The position numbers and the translations under genes are program-made. Positions 1 through 7,143 of a DNA stretch of 11,649 nt are shown one piece after another. Numbering within the stretch: the first letter of the stretch is position 1; each line of letters opens with the position of its first letter. The stretch is from Clostridia bacterium. GTDB lineage: Bacteria > Bacillota > Clostridia > Christensenellales > Borkfalkiaceae. The stretch is from positions 1-11,649 of the forward strand of contig CAAGDF010000026.1 of NCBI GenBank assembly GCA_900768525.1. Direction: 5' to 3'. The notes under the pieces were generated by a model. That model saw nothing but the letters and a program-made list of their open reading frames with translations. It was not told the DNA's origin and searched no databases.

Positions 1-1
1 C

Positions 2-328
2 CGCTTTAAACGTAGCGTAAACGTGGGTGAAGTGAAAATGGCTGTAAACGAATACGGCAGGGGCAGAAGTTTTTATATAACGGGCATTCCTTACAGTTTT
101 GAAAACTCGAGGTTGTTATATAAGGCAATGTGCTGGACGGCAAACAAACCGCTTAACGTGTGTTTTGCGACTAACGTAAACGTAGAATGTAACTATTACG
201 AATCAAGCGGAAAGTATGCGTTGGTCAATAACAGCAACCAAAAACAAACTACGGAATTTTACGATAAGTCGGGCAATAAGTCGATTATCGAACTAAAACC
301 CATGGAAATAAAATGGATAAAAGAATAA
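2..328 (+). CDS. GH112 1,3-beta-galactosyl-N-acetylhexosamine phosphorylase, C-terminal fragment
   Basis: The reading frame is open from base 2, so this is the 3' end of a gene that begins left of the window; the first GTG/ATG codons inside it are not its start. About 108 residues are present. The segment GRGRSFYITGIPYSFENSRLL, then VNVEC, a short strand-rich stretch and the ending PMEIKW match from memory the C-terminal beta domain of GH112 galacto-N-biose/lacto-N-biose I phosphorylases. Known family chemistry: Gal-beta-1,3-GalNAc (mucin core 1) or Gal-beta-1,3-GlcNAc plus phosphate gives alpha-galactose 1-phosphate and the free HexNAc, in the cytoplasm. The catalytic barrel is outside the window, so substrate preference cannot be judged. 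Its stop codon lies 16 bases inside the next gene, which suggests translational coupling in one operon. Confidence 0.82.
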   Translation, partial: RFKRSVNVGEVKMAVNEYGRGRSFYITGIPYSFENSRLLYKAMCWTANKPLNVCFATNVNVECNYYESSGKYALVNNSNQKQTTEFYDKSGNKSIIELKPMEIKWIKE

Positions 329-2427
329 CGAAAACCAAAAATTGGAACGAAGGTTTACCGCTCGGCAACGGCTTTACGGGCAGTATAGTATACGGCGGCA
401 CAGACGGCAAACCGCTAAAAATAACGGTTGACCGAACCGATTTGTGGGATTTGCGCCCTAACGAAACCACGCTTGAAAAGGCTTTTAATTACGATAATCT
501 CGTAAAACTGTCTTTAAGCGGTAAAAAAGAGGATTGGCAGGAGCGCGAAAGGCTGTTTGAAGATATTTTTATGGCAAAGCCGTATCCTTCGAAGATTACG
601 GCGGGGCGGTTAGAACTTGCTTTCGACGGCGTAAACGATCTTTCTTATTCGCTCGATTACGATAACGCTTTTGCGGACGTATATACCGATAATCGTGCTA
701 TAGCCCGACTTTTTATTAGTAAAACGGCGGGCGTAGGCGTAATAAAAACGTTCGGTAAATACAATTTGTCGCTTCATGTTCCCGCTTATCTTTCGGGTAT
801 TCCCGAGGGTAAATCGGCTATAAGCGACGGGGCGGATAAAATGTCGCTCGGTTATCCCGCGGCGATCTTTGAACATGACGGCGATTTCGGTTGGTACAGG
901 CAAAACACGTTTACAAACTATTCGTTCGGTATAGTAACGTATAAGACGGGCGACGAATTGTATTACACGCTTTCTACCACGGACGATAACGCCGATTATA
1001 TCGGTTTTGCAAAAGAGAAACTTAAAAAAGCCGCCGCGGCGGGTTTTGAAAATCTTTTTGCCGAACATAAAAAGGACTGGAAAGCCTATTGGGGTAAATC
1101 GCAGGTAAAAACGGGCGATAAACTCATCGACGAAACGTATAAAAAGAGTTGGTATCTTTTTAAAAGTTGTTCGGCGAAGGTCGGGTATCCAATGCCGCTT
1201 CAGGGCGTGTGGACGGCTGATAATGACTGTCTGCCGCCGTGGAAAGGCGATTACCATCACGACACGAACACCGAACTTTCCTATCAGTCCTATTTAAAGG
1301 CGAACAGGCTTAAAGAGGGCGAGACTTTTATCGATTATTTATGGAGGTTAAAACCCGCGTATGAAAAATTCGCAAGAGAGTTTTTCGGCGTGGGCGGTTT
1401 GCTTTTGCCGTCGTGCTCCACGCTTGACGGCAAGCCGATGGGCGGTTGGGCGCAGTATTCTTTATCGCCTATGATGACCGTCTGGGCGGCGCAGAGTTTC
1501 GACGAATATTATCTTTACACGGGCGATGAAAAGTTTTTAAAAAATCGCGCTTACCCGTTTTTTAAAGCAGTGGGCACGGCGATAAAATCGCTCTTGCGTG
1601 AGGAGAACGGCAAGTATTATCTCCCGCTTTCGTCCTCGCCCGAAATTTTTGATAACGAGCCGAGATCATATCTTACGCCTAACTCGAATTTCGATCTCGC
1701 GCTTTTGATTTATCTGTTCGAAACGCTTAAAAAATACTCGGAAATTCTCGGCAAAGACGAAAAAGAATACGACGAGATTCTTGCAAAACTTGACGATATA
1801 GCGATTGACGACGGCGTTGTAATGCTTGATAAAACGCAAAAACTGCCCGAAACGCACAGGCATTTTTCGCACCTTATGTGCTTGTATCCATTACATTTGA
1901 TAAACTACGATACCGAAGAGCACAAGCGCATATATAACGCTACGTTGCAAGATATTGAAACGCTCGGAAGCGGTATGTGGGTAGGTTTTTCGTTTGCAAT
2001 GGCAGCGCAGATTTACGCTATGGCAAAACGCGGCAACTCGGCATACGAAAAGATTTATCAGTTTTGCAAAGGTTTTGTGTGCGAAAACGGCTTTCATCTT
2101 AACGGCGATTACAAATATTACGGCTATACGCAGTGGCATTATCGCCCGTTCACGCTTGAAAGCTCGTTCGGCTTTTGCGACGCGCTCCACGAAATGTTGT
2201 TGCAGGATCATCAGGGCTTTATAGAACTGTTTCCCTCAATTCCGACCGAGTGGCAATCAAGGACGATATCGTTTAAAAATTTGCGCTCGCAAGGCGGCTT
2301 GCTGATTTCGGCAACGCTTAAAAACGGCGTATTAGCAAAACTAAATGTCAAATCGCCGTCGGCGCGCACGGCTACGATAAACGGTAAAATCTACAACCTT
2401 AAAAAAGGCAACAACGCGCTTGTATAA
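313..2427 (+). CDS. GH95-like glycoside hydrolase (putative alpha-L-fucosidase clade)
   Basis: A 704-aa protein without signal peptide, so probably cytoplasmic. The N-terminal motif LPLGNGFTGSIVYGG (residues 16-30 region) followed by DRTDLW resembles the GH95 N-terminal beta-sandwich. The rest resembles the GH95 six-hairpin core: PLQGVW (295-300), PPWKGDYHHDTN (308-319), SSSPE (440-444), HRHFSHLMCLYP (515-526) and LESSFGFCDALHEMLLQ (615-631). By motif alignment Glu444 is the likely general acid. The site where characterised GH95 fucosidases carry Asn-x-Asn reads Asp317-Thr-Asn319, and the usual Asp of IDGNFG is Glu616, so this is a divergent clade whose substrate is uncertain. The ATG at 313 is supported by GGAA upstream and by the family motif starting at once. 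The following FucU gene supports fucose as product. Alternatives are alpha-L-galactosidase or another activity on a related fold. Confidence 0.75.
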   Translation: MDKRITKTKNWNEGLPLGNGFTGSIVYGGTDGKPLKITVDRTDLWDLRPNETTLEKAFNYDNLVKLSLSGKKEDWQERERLFEDIFMAKPYPSKITAGRLELAFDGVNDLSYSLDYDNAFADVYTDNRAIARLFISKTAGVGVIKTFGKYNLSLHVPAYLSGIPEGKSAISDGADKMSLGYPAAIFEHDGDFGWYRQNTFTNYSFGIVTYKTGDELYYTLSTTDDNADYIGFAKEKLKKAAAAGFENLFAEHKKDWKAYWGKSQVKTGDKLIDETYKKSWYLFKSCSAKVGYPMPLQGVWTADNDCLPPWKGDYHHDTNTELSYQSYLKANRLKEGETFIDYLWRLKPAYEKFAREFFGVGGLLLPSCSTLDGKPMGGWAQYSLSPMMTVWAAQSFDEYYLYTGDEKFLKNRAYPFFKAVGTAIKSLLREENGKYYLPLSSSPEIFDNEPRSYLTPNSNFDLALLIYLFETLKKYSEILGKDEKEYDEILAKLDDIAIDDGVVMLDKTQKLPETHRHFSHLMCLYPLHLINYDTEEHKRIYNATLQDIETLGSGMWVGFSFAMAAQIYAMAKRGNSAYEKIYQFCKGFVCENGFHLNGDYKYYGYTQWHYRPFTLESSFGFCDALHEMLLQDHQGFIELFPSIPTEWQSRTISFKNLRSQGGLLISATLKNGVLAKLNVKSPSARTATINGKIYNLKKGNNALV

Positions 2428-2482
2428 AACTTATGTAAAGTTTATATAAAGCGACGTAAAATAATTAAATTAAAGAGGCATT

Positions 2483-2914
2483 ATGTTAAAAGGTATTTCA
2501 AAAATTGTATCGCCCGAACTCATCAAAACGCTTTGCGAAATGGGGCATGGCGACGAAATCGTAATTGCAGACGGGAATTTTCCCGCCGAAACTTTCGGAA
2601 AACGCGTAATCCGTGCCGACGGCATCGGCGGAGCAGAAATGCTTAAAGCTGTGTTGTCGCTCATTCCGCTCGATACATATTCCGATCCGAATATGATTTT
2701 AATGCGGCTTATGGATTGCGACAAGGGCAAAATCAATCCCGTAATATGGAACGAGTACGAAAAAATCGCTACGGCGGAGGACGTAAACGTGAAAATCGGC
2801 AATATCGACCGTTTCGAGTTTTACGATCGCGCCAAAACCGCTTACGCCGTAATCGCCACGGGTGAAGAAGCCGTTTATGCCAACATTATTCTTAAAAAGG
2901 GCGTTGTAAAGTAA
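2483..2914 (+). CDS. fucU: L-fucose mutarotase (RbsD/FucU family)
   Basis: A 143-aa protein, the normal length for FucU. The beginning MLKGIS..ISPELIKTL-type pattern, MGHGDEIVIADGNFPAE (residues 20-36) and the RADGIGGAEMLKAVLSLIPLD stretch are characteristic of FucU rather than RbsD. His22 is the conserved catalytic histidine position and Asp30 the sugar-contacting acid. The family interconverts alpha and beta anomers of L-fucopyranose so that fucose isomerase receives the right form. This fits the neighbour upstream: GH95 enzymes invert configuration and release beta-L-fucose. An AAAGAGG Shine-Dalgarno sits 6-7 bases before the ATG. The gap from the GH95-like gene is 55 bp with no terminator, so the two are probably cotranscribed. 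No isomerase, kinase or aldolase of fucose metabolism is in the window. Confidence 0.88.
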   Translation: MLKGISKIVSPELIKTLCEMGHGDEIVIADGNFPAETFGKRVIRADGIGGAEMLKAVLSLIPLDTYSDPNMILMRLMDCDKGKINPVIWNEYEKIATAEDVNVKIGNIDRFEFYDRAKTAYAVIATGEEAVYANIILKKGVVK

Positions 2915-2937
2915 TAAAAACCATAAAACTGTAATGC

Positions 2938-2965
2938 AAGGCGTTGACTTTTTTGTTAACGCCTT
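2938..2965 (+). other. Intercistronic hairpin
   Basis: An 11-bp stem (one G-T pair) pairs 2938-2948 with 2955-2965 around a six-T loop, between fucU and the GH123-like gene. No T run follows on either strand, so a Rho-independent terminator is unlikely. More likely it is an mRNA processing or stabilising hairpin within the operon. Confidence 0.5.
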
Positions 2966-2987
2966 AAATTAAAAACGGAGAAAAACT

Positions 2988-5297
2988 ATGGGCGTTTTTG
3001 TCGTTTACGATAAACAAATCAAAATACCGCCGCGGGGCGTGAAAGTGTTTTCGGTGGAAATAATTTCGACCGAAGATATGAACGTTTTTTTGCGTTTTGA
3101 AGATTTAAACGCCGTGTGCTATAATTGCAGCGGAACCGACTATCTCGGCAAGGAGTTCGATAAAACGGTGAGCCTTAAAAAGGGTGTGCCGCATAGACTT
3201 TGGTGCGGGGTAGATTGTGCGGGTAAAGGGTATATCACGGTTTACGGCGATAAAAACGCCGAACTTTTTAATGGTGAAATCAGTGCCGAAATATCGGAAA
3301 ACGCCGAAGAGATCGCACATAACGGCGATAATTTGCAAAGGCTTGCATGGCTTAATTCGACGATCGGCATAGACCATTCCGTGCCGAAACCGTTTTTGCC
3401 TGTCGATTGTTGCGGCAAAACCGTAAAAATCTTAGGTAGAAAAATAACGCTTGACGAACTTGGTTTTCCGCTTGAACTGACGAGTTATTTTAATAAAAGC
3501 GCAAAGATTTGCGGCAACCCCACTCAAATTCTAAGCGATGCCATGCGTTTTTGCGTGGATGGCGAAAAGTTTACGAATGTAGACCGAAGAACGGAAATTT
3601 TCGATGACGAAGCGGACCTTTCTTTTGTGAACGACAGCAAAAATTTTACTATGCGCGTCGGAGTAAACGTTTGTTGCGACGGTTTTATCGGCTACAAAGT
3701 TCGGCTGACAGGCAAAAGCGATATCGATATAAACGATATATTTCTTAGTTTGCCGATAAAGCGTGAAAGTTTGAAATATTTTATCGGACTTGGCAAAAAA
3801 GGCGGGTTGTTCGACGGAAAAATCGATTGGAAATGGAACGAAAATTATAATCAGGACGGCTTTTGGGCAGGCGATACGAACGGCGGGATAAAAATCAAGC
3901 TGAAAGGCGAAAATTACTTAAAGCCGTTTGTCAATATTTATTACAATCACCGAAAACTGAAAGTGCCCGAAAGCTGGGGCAATACGGGCAGCGGCGGTAT
4001 ACGCTTTGCAAACGATAGTTTTATTGCGTATTCGGGCAAGCGGCATGTTAAAAAAGGCGAAACTTTGGTTTTCGACTTTGACCTTTTGTTTACTCCGTTT
4101 AAGGAAATCGACCTTAAAAAGCAGTTTTCTATGCGATTTTTTCATACCATGTTCAATTCGGAAACATGGCTTTGCCGTGCCAAAAAAAGCGGTGCGAACA
4201 TAATAAACGTTCACCACGGCAACGACCTTAATCCCTTTATAAACTATCCGTTCGCGGAAGAAACCGCGCTTAAAGATTTTGTTAAAACCGCACACGAAAA
4301 CGATATTTCGGTAAAAGTCTATTACACCATACGCGAACTGACCGTCAATATGCCCGAGTTCAAGGCGTTCAGAGATTTCGGTTACGAACTTATAGCCGAA
4401 CGAAACAAAAATGCTGAAGTGCTTTCGTGGCAGGAAGAGGCTAAAAAGTGGATAGACGAAAACGTGGGAAACGACGTAATTCCTGCGTGGCGGCAACCGC
4501 TTAAGGGTAAAAAATACAAAGGCTTTTACGATGCCGCGGTCATTACCGAGGGGCAGTCGCGCCTTTGCAATTTTTATGCCGAGGGGCTTAACTATCTTGT
4601 GGGAAAAACCGATATAGACGGCATTTATATCGACGACGTGGCATACGACCATGCAACGATGAAGCGCGTGCGCAAAATTCTTGATAAAAAGCCGAACGCT
4701 TTAATAGATTTTCATCAGTGGAACCATTATGCCGACCTTGCGGGCAAGGGTAATTGCGCCGTTTTGTATGCCGAACTGTATCCGTATGTGGATAAATGCT
4801 GGATAGGCGAAGGGTTCGATTATGACGAATCGCCCGAATTCTGGCTGACCGAAATCAGCGGCATTCCTTTCGGCGTAATGAGCGAAATGATGGATAGCGG
4901 CAACCAATACCGCGGCTTGTTGTTCGGTATGACTAACCGTTTAGGATGGGAAACAAATGAAAGCGATCCGCTGAATATATGGCGGATTTTCGACGATTAT
5001 CACCTCGATAAAGCCGAACTTGTCGGCTGGTGGGACGATCGAAACGAGGTTGTTTTATCAAACCCCGCCGTCCGCGCGACGGAGTATCGGCTCGGCGATG
5101 AAAAGTATATCGCGATAGCGAATTTTTCTTCCGACGAACAGCAAACCGATATTTATATCAAAGGCGATGTTTTGAAAACTGGCGAATATTATTTTTATGC
5201 ACCGCCTATAGAACGTTTTCAACGCGAGCAAACCGTCATGAATAAAATTAAGTTAGGTGGCGGTAAAGGTATGTTTTTAATAGTGACAAAAAAATAA
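2988..5297 (+). CDS. GH123-like (DUF6067-type) glycoside hydrolase
   Basis: A 769-aa protein with no signal peptide. Residues about 1-260 look like beta-sandwich; the RLAWLNSTIGID pattern with PKPFLPV (118-139) and LGRKITLDELGFP (149-161) recall the GH123 N-terminal/DUF6067 family. A barrel-like half follows: INVHHGNDLNPFINYPF (406-422), VYYTIREL (444-451), DIDGIYIDDVAYDHATMKRVRKILD (542-566), ALIDFH (571-576), GEGFDYD (607-613), IPFGVMSEM (626-634) and FGMTNRLGW (646-654). Characterised GH123 enzymes are beta-N-acetylgalactosaminidases using an Asp-Glu pair in a substrate-assisted mechanism; the best candidate pair here is Asp549-Asp550, so activity is inferred, not shown. A short beta-rich tail (about 695-769) resembles a terminal beta domain. 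GGAG lies 7 bases before the ATG. It is the last gene of the glycan operon; a terminator follows within 60 bp. Confidence 0.7.
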   Translation: MGVFVVYDKQIKIPPRGVKVFSVEIISTEDMNVFLRFEDLNAVCYNCSGTDYLGKEFDKTVSLKKGVPHRLWCGVDCAGKGYITVYGDKNAELFNGEISAEISENAEEIAHNGDNLQRLAWLNSTIGIDHSVPKPFLPVDCCGKTVKILGRKITLDELGFPLELTSYFNKSAKICGNPTQILSDAMRFCVDGEKFTNVDRRTEIFDDEADLSFVNDSKNFTMRVGVNVCCDGFIGYKVRLTGKSDIDINDIFLSLPIKRESLKYFIGLGKKGGLFDGKIDWKWNENYNQDGFWAGDTNGGIKIKLKGENYLKPFVNIYYNHRKLKVPESWGNTGSGGIRFANDSFIAYSGKRHVKKGETLVFDFDLLFTPFKEIDLKKQFSMRFFHTMFNSETWLCRAKKSGANIINVHHGNDLNPFINYPFAEETALKDFVKTAHENDISVKVYYTIRELTVNMPEFKAFRDFGYELIAERNKNAEVLSWQEEAKKWIDENVGNDVIPAWRQPLKGKKYKGFYDAAVITEGQSRLCNFYAEGLNYLVGKTDIDGIYIDDVAYDHATMKRVRKILDKKPNALIDFHQWNHYADLAGKGNCAVLYAELYPYVDKCWIGEGFDYDESPEFWLTEISGIPFGVMSEMMDSGNQYRGLLFGMTNRLGWETNESDPLNIWRIFDDYHLDKAELVGWWDDRNEVVLSNPAVRATEYRLGDEKYIAIANFSSDEQQTDIYIKGDVLKTGEYYFYAPPIERFQREQTVMNKIKLGGGKGMFLIVTKK

Positions 5298-5353
5298 AAT
5301 AGTGTGGCTATAGGTCGATTATCGCACATTTTCGGCGTTATCGGCATTGCGGC

Positions 5354-5382
5354 AAATCGTTCTCTTTGCAGAACGATTTTTT
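5354..5382 (+). terminator. Rho-independent terminator of glycan operon
   Basis: A perfect 10-bp stem (5354-5363 with 5370-5379) and a 6-nt loop run directly into T residues (5377-5382) followed by CTATTTT. It lies 56 bp after the GH123-like stop codon and closes the operon. Of the 346-bp gap 5298-5643, the remainder holds an AT-rich 5394-5411 hairpin, a promoter and a leader RNA. Confidence 0.8.
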
Positions 5383-5477
5383 CTATTTTAAAGCGTTTTT
5401 ATTAAAAAACGTAAAGGTAAACCTGCCCGCGACGACTGTTATATAAACGCGTCGAGCGATTATTATATAAAAAAACA

Positions 5478-5506
5478 TTGACAAAAGCGCGAGGGTGTTG
5501 TATAAT
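5478..5506 (+). promoter_or_regulatory. Consensus sigma-A promoter
   Basis: A perfect -35 TTGACA (5478-5483), a 17-bp spacer and a perfect -10 TATAAT (5501-5506). The A/T-rich tract before it (about 5455-5477) could act as an UP element. Transcription should start near 5513, giving a leader of about 130 nt before the TM1266-family gene. Confidence 0.85.
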
Positions 5507-5512
5507 GAAAAT

Positions 5513-5643
5513 AGAAATTAAGTCCCAATCGAGGCGCGGGGGAACTCGCCCCGAGAGTAAGACAATTAGGCATAACCGCCGGGTTTGATCGTTTTTTCGG
5601 TCTTTTCCGCCGGTGATTTGTTTTTGCTTAAAAGGGGTGTAAT
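5513..5643 (+). ncRNA. Structured 5' leader, possible riboswitch or attenuator
   Basis: The leader between the perfect promoter and the TM1266-family ATG folds readily. Hairpin A pairs 5529-5536 with 5547-5554 with one A-C mismatch; an alternative pairs 5537-5541 with 5549-5553, so the two exclude each other. Hairpin B pairs 5575-5582 with 5607-5614 (one C-C mismatch) and encloses an inner stem 5587-5591/5598-5602 with a six-T loop; it is followed by GATTTGTTTTTG and so resembles a terminator. A GGGG Shine-Dalgarno (5634-5637) lies 6 bases before the ATG. I do not recognise any known riboswitch class (TPP, FMN, SAM, glycine, cobalamin, THF and ZTP signatures absent). Whether it binds a ligand is unknown. 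Confidence 0.5.
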
Positions 5644-5892
5644 ATGAAACTCGGAGTAGTCGGAATAATAATCGAGGGCGACAGAAAGATTGCCGGCGCG
5701 GTCAATGCCGCATTGTCGGAATACGCGGATCTTATCATCGGCAGAATGGGAATTCCCGATAATGAGAATAATATATTTCTTATCAGCGTAGGCGTAAAGG
5801 GCAGTAACGAGCGGATCTCGGCGATGACCGGCAAGATAGGTCGTTTTTCGGGCGTGAAAATCAAAACCGCCGTAACCGACGTAGATATTTAA
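5644..5892 (+). CDS. TM1266-family putative iron-only hydrogenase system regulator
   Basis: An 82-aa small protein with an ACT-like beta-alpha-beta pattern. GRMGIP (33-38) and ISAMTGKIGRFSGVKIKTA (58-76) are the signature stretches of the TM1266 family, found next to hydE, hydF, hydG or hydrogenase genes in anaerobes and annotated as a putative regulator; its biochemical role is unproven. No hydrogenase or maturation gene is within the window: it stands alone behind its own perfect promoter and structured leader, with the ABC transporter genes beginning 171 bp downstream. No convincing terminator lies after it, so read-through into the transporter is possible. GGGG supports the start at 5644. 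Confidence 0.8.
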   Translation: MKLGVVGIIIEGDRKIAGAVNAALSEYADLIIGRMGIPDNENNIFLISVGVKGSNERISAMTGKIGRFSGVKIKTAVTDVDI

Positions 5893-6022
5893 ACCTGTTG
5901 CGTTTTTTGGCTGAAACGGCGAAAAAACTAATCGAAACGCCATAAAAACTAATTAAACTGTCGAGAAATCGAACTAAACAAACGCAAAAACAGAATAAAA
6001 ATAATATTTCGATAAAAAAATG

Positions 6023-6047
6023 CCGCATATCGATTTGAAATATGCGG
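6023..6047 (+). promoter_or_regulatory. Hairpin directly upstream of binding-protein Shine-Dalgarno
   Basis: A perfect 8-bp stem (6023-6030 with 6040-6047) and 9-nt loop end four to five bases before the AAGGAG site of the binding-protein gene. It is flanked by A runs, so it is not a plus-strand terminator. On the minus strand it would be followed by CATTTTTTT, but no minus-strand gene ends here. It may stabilise the mRNA or modulate initiation. Confidence 0.4.
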
Positions 6048-6063
6048 AAAAAGGAGTAATACT

Positions 6064-7077
6064 ATGAAAAAACTACTTGCTGCAATACTTTGTTTTGCTG
6101 TAGCCTGCGTTGCTTTCGGGTGCGGAATATCCGACGACACGAGCAGCGAAGAAAAACAAGAGTACACTTTTGTTATGCCCGACGGCGCGCCCGTGCTTGC
6201 CGCGGTTAACCTTATTAAGAATTATCCCGAAATCGACGGGCACAAGATGAAATATAAGGTTGTTCCCGCCTCGTCTATTGCGCAGGAATACACTCAAAAT
6301 GCGCAACTTGCGGTTATGCCCACCAACGCCGCCGCTACGTTGTACAGCAAAAATGTGGATATCAAACTTGCGTCGGTCAATGTTTTCGGCGTAATGTATA
6401 TGTTAGGTCAAACCGAAATCTCTTCGCTTGAAAGCCTTAAGGGCAAAGTAATTTACAGCATCGGCGAGGGTAACACGCCCGATTTGCTTATGAAATATTT
6501 TTTAAGTAAAGCAGGCGTAGAATCGGTAAAAAGCGATGAAGCCGTAGATGGTAAAGCTGCGTTTGTTTATGTGAACGAAGCGCCCGCGGCGATTCAGGCA
6601 ATGAAAATGTATCAGACGGGCAAAAGCACCAAAGTCGTAGATTATATCGTTATCGGTCAGCCCGCGGCTACCAACGCGCTCAAAAATCTTGAAAATTCTA
6701 AAATCGTGTTCGATTTCCAACAGGAATGGAAGACCGAGAACGGCTCGAATTATCCGCAGGCGGGCGTAGTCGTTAAAGGCGCGGTCGCCGAAGATGCGTC
6801 GTTTATTGCCGCTTTAAGAGTCGCCCTTGCCGAAAATTACGCTTATATTACCGAAAATCCGACGGCGATAACCGAAGTTCTTACCGCTAACGATTCTTCG
6901 TTAAAGGCAATATCTTTCACAAAAGAACTTATCGATGCGTGCAATATCGGTTATATCTCTTCCACGGAAATCAAAACTTCGCTCGAAACTTATTTCACGA
7001 ATGCCACCGCGCATGACGCAACCGCAAGCAAGTTCTTCGGCGGTACGTTGCCCGACGCTGATTTCTATGTAGCTTAA
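6064..7077 (+). CDS. ABC transporter substrate-binding lipoprotein (NitT/TauT, NMT1-like)
   Basis: A 337-aa protein with a type II signal peptide: MKK, a hydrophobic stretch and a lipobox ending AFGC, so Cys20 would be lipidated and the mature protein anchored outside the membrane. The mature part begins with a strand plus PDGAPVLAAVNL and continues with PTNAAATLY, SLKGKVIYSIGEGNTPDLL and NEAPAAIQAMKM. This pattern is that of NMT1/SsuA-like periplasmic-binding folds used by importers of sulfonates, nitrate or thiamine precursors. The cysteine-rich motif of ThiY/Thi5 proteins is absent and no thiamine riboswitch precedes it, so the ligand is open. AAGGAG lies 8 bases before the ATG. The permease and ATPase genes follow but are separated by an unusual 243-bp spacer. 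Confidence 0.8.
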   Translation: MKKLLAAILCFAVACVAFGCGISDDTSSEEKQEYTFVMPDGAPVLAAVNLIKNYPEIDGHKMKYKVVPASSIAQEYTQNAQLAVMPTNAAATLYSKNVDIKLASVNVFGVMYMLGQTEISSLESLKGKVIYSIGEGNTPDLLMKYFLSKAGVESVKSDEAVDGKAAFVYVNEAPAAIQAMKMYQTGKSTKVVDYIVIGQPAATNALKNLENSKIVFDFQQEWKTENGSNYPQAGVVVKGAVAEDASFIAALRVALAENYAYITENPTAITEVLTANDSSLKAISFTKELIDACNIGYISSTEIKTSLETYFTNATAHDATASKFFGGTLPDADFYVA

Positions 7078-7108
7078 GGTGAAAGTTTTTTCGAGTGTAC
7101 AAACTCGC

Positions 7109-7143
7109 AAAGTCTAGATAATCGACCTATAGATCGACTTTTT
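7109..7143 (+). terminator. Weak terminator-like hairpin after binding-protein gene
   Basis: A 6-bp outer stem AAAGTC/GACTTT (7109-7114 with 7136-7141) runs into five T residues (7139-7143). The long loop and short stem suggest partial termination, which would give more binding-protein mRNA than permease/ATPase mRNA. The loop holds a 16-base sequence inverted relative to 5308-5323. Confidence 0.35.

Noticed and set aside
610..1260. A 216-codon open frame on the minus strand inside the GH95-like gene.
   Set aside because: It is antisense to a clear glycoside hydrolase frame, with a product rich in Arg and Ile and no motif; it reflects codon bias of the real gene.
2938..2965. Rho-independent terminator after fucU.
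   Set aside because: The stem is good but no T run follows on either strand; it is listed only as a hairpin.
3918..4652. A 244-codon open frame on the minus strand inside the GH123-like gene.
   Set aside because: The plus-strand frame carries family motifs over the same bases, and the minus frame has a low-complexity Phe/Arg/Val-rich product without any recognisable motif.
5893..6063. A thiamine (TPP) riboswitch before the NMT1-like importer.
   Set aside because: The conserved CTGAGA and ACCTGATCTGG-type elements are absent here and in the 5513-5643 leader, so a thiamine-precursor role is not supported.
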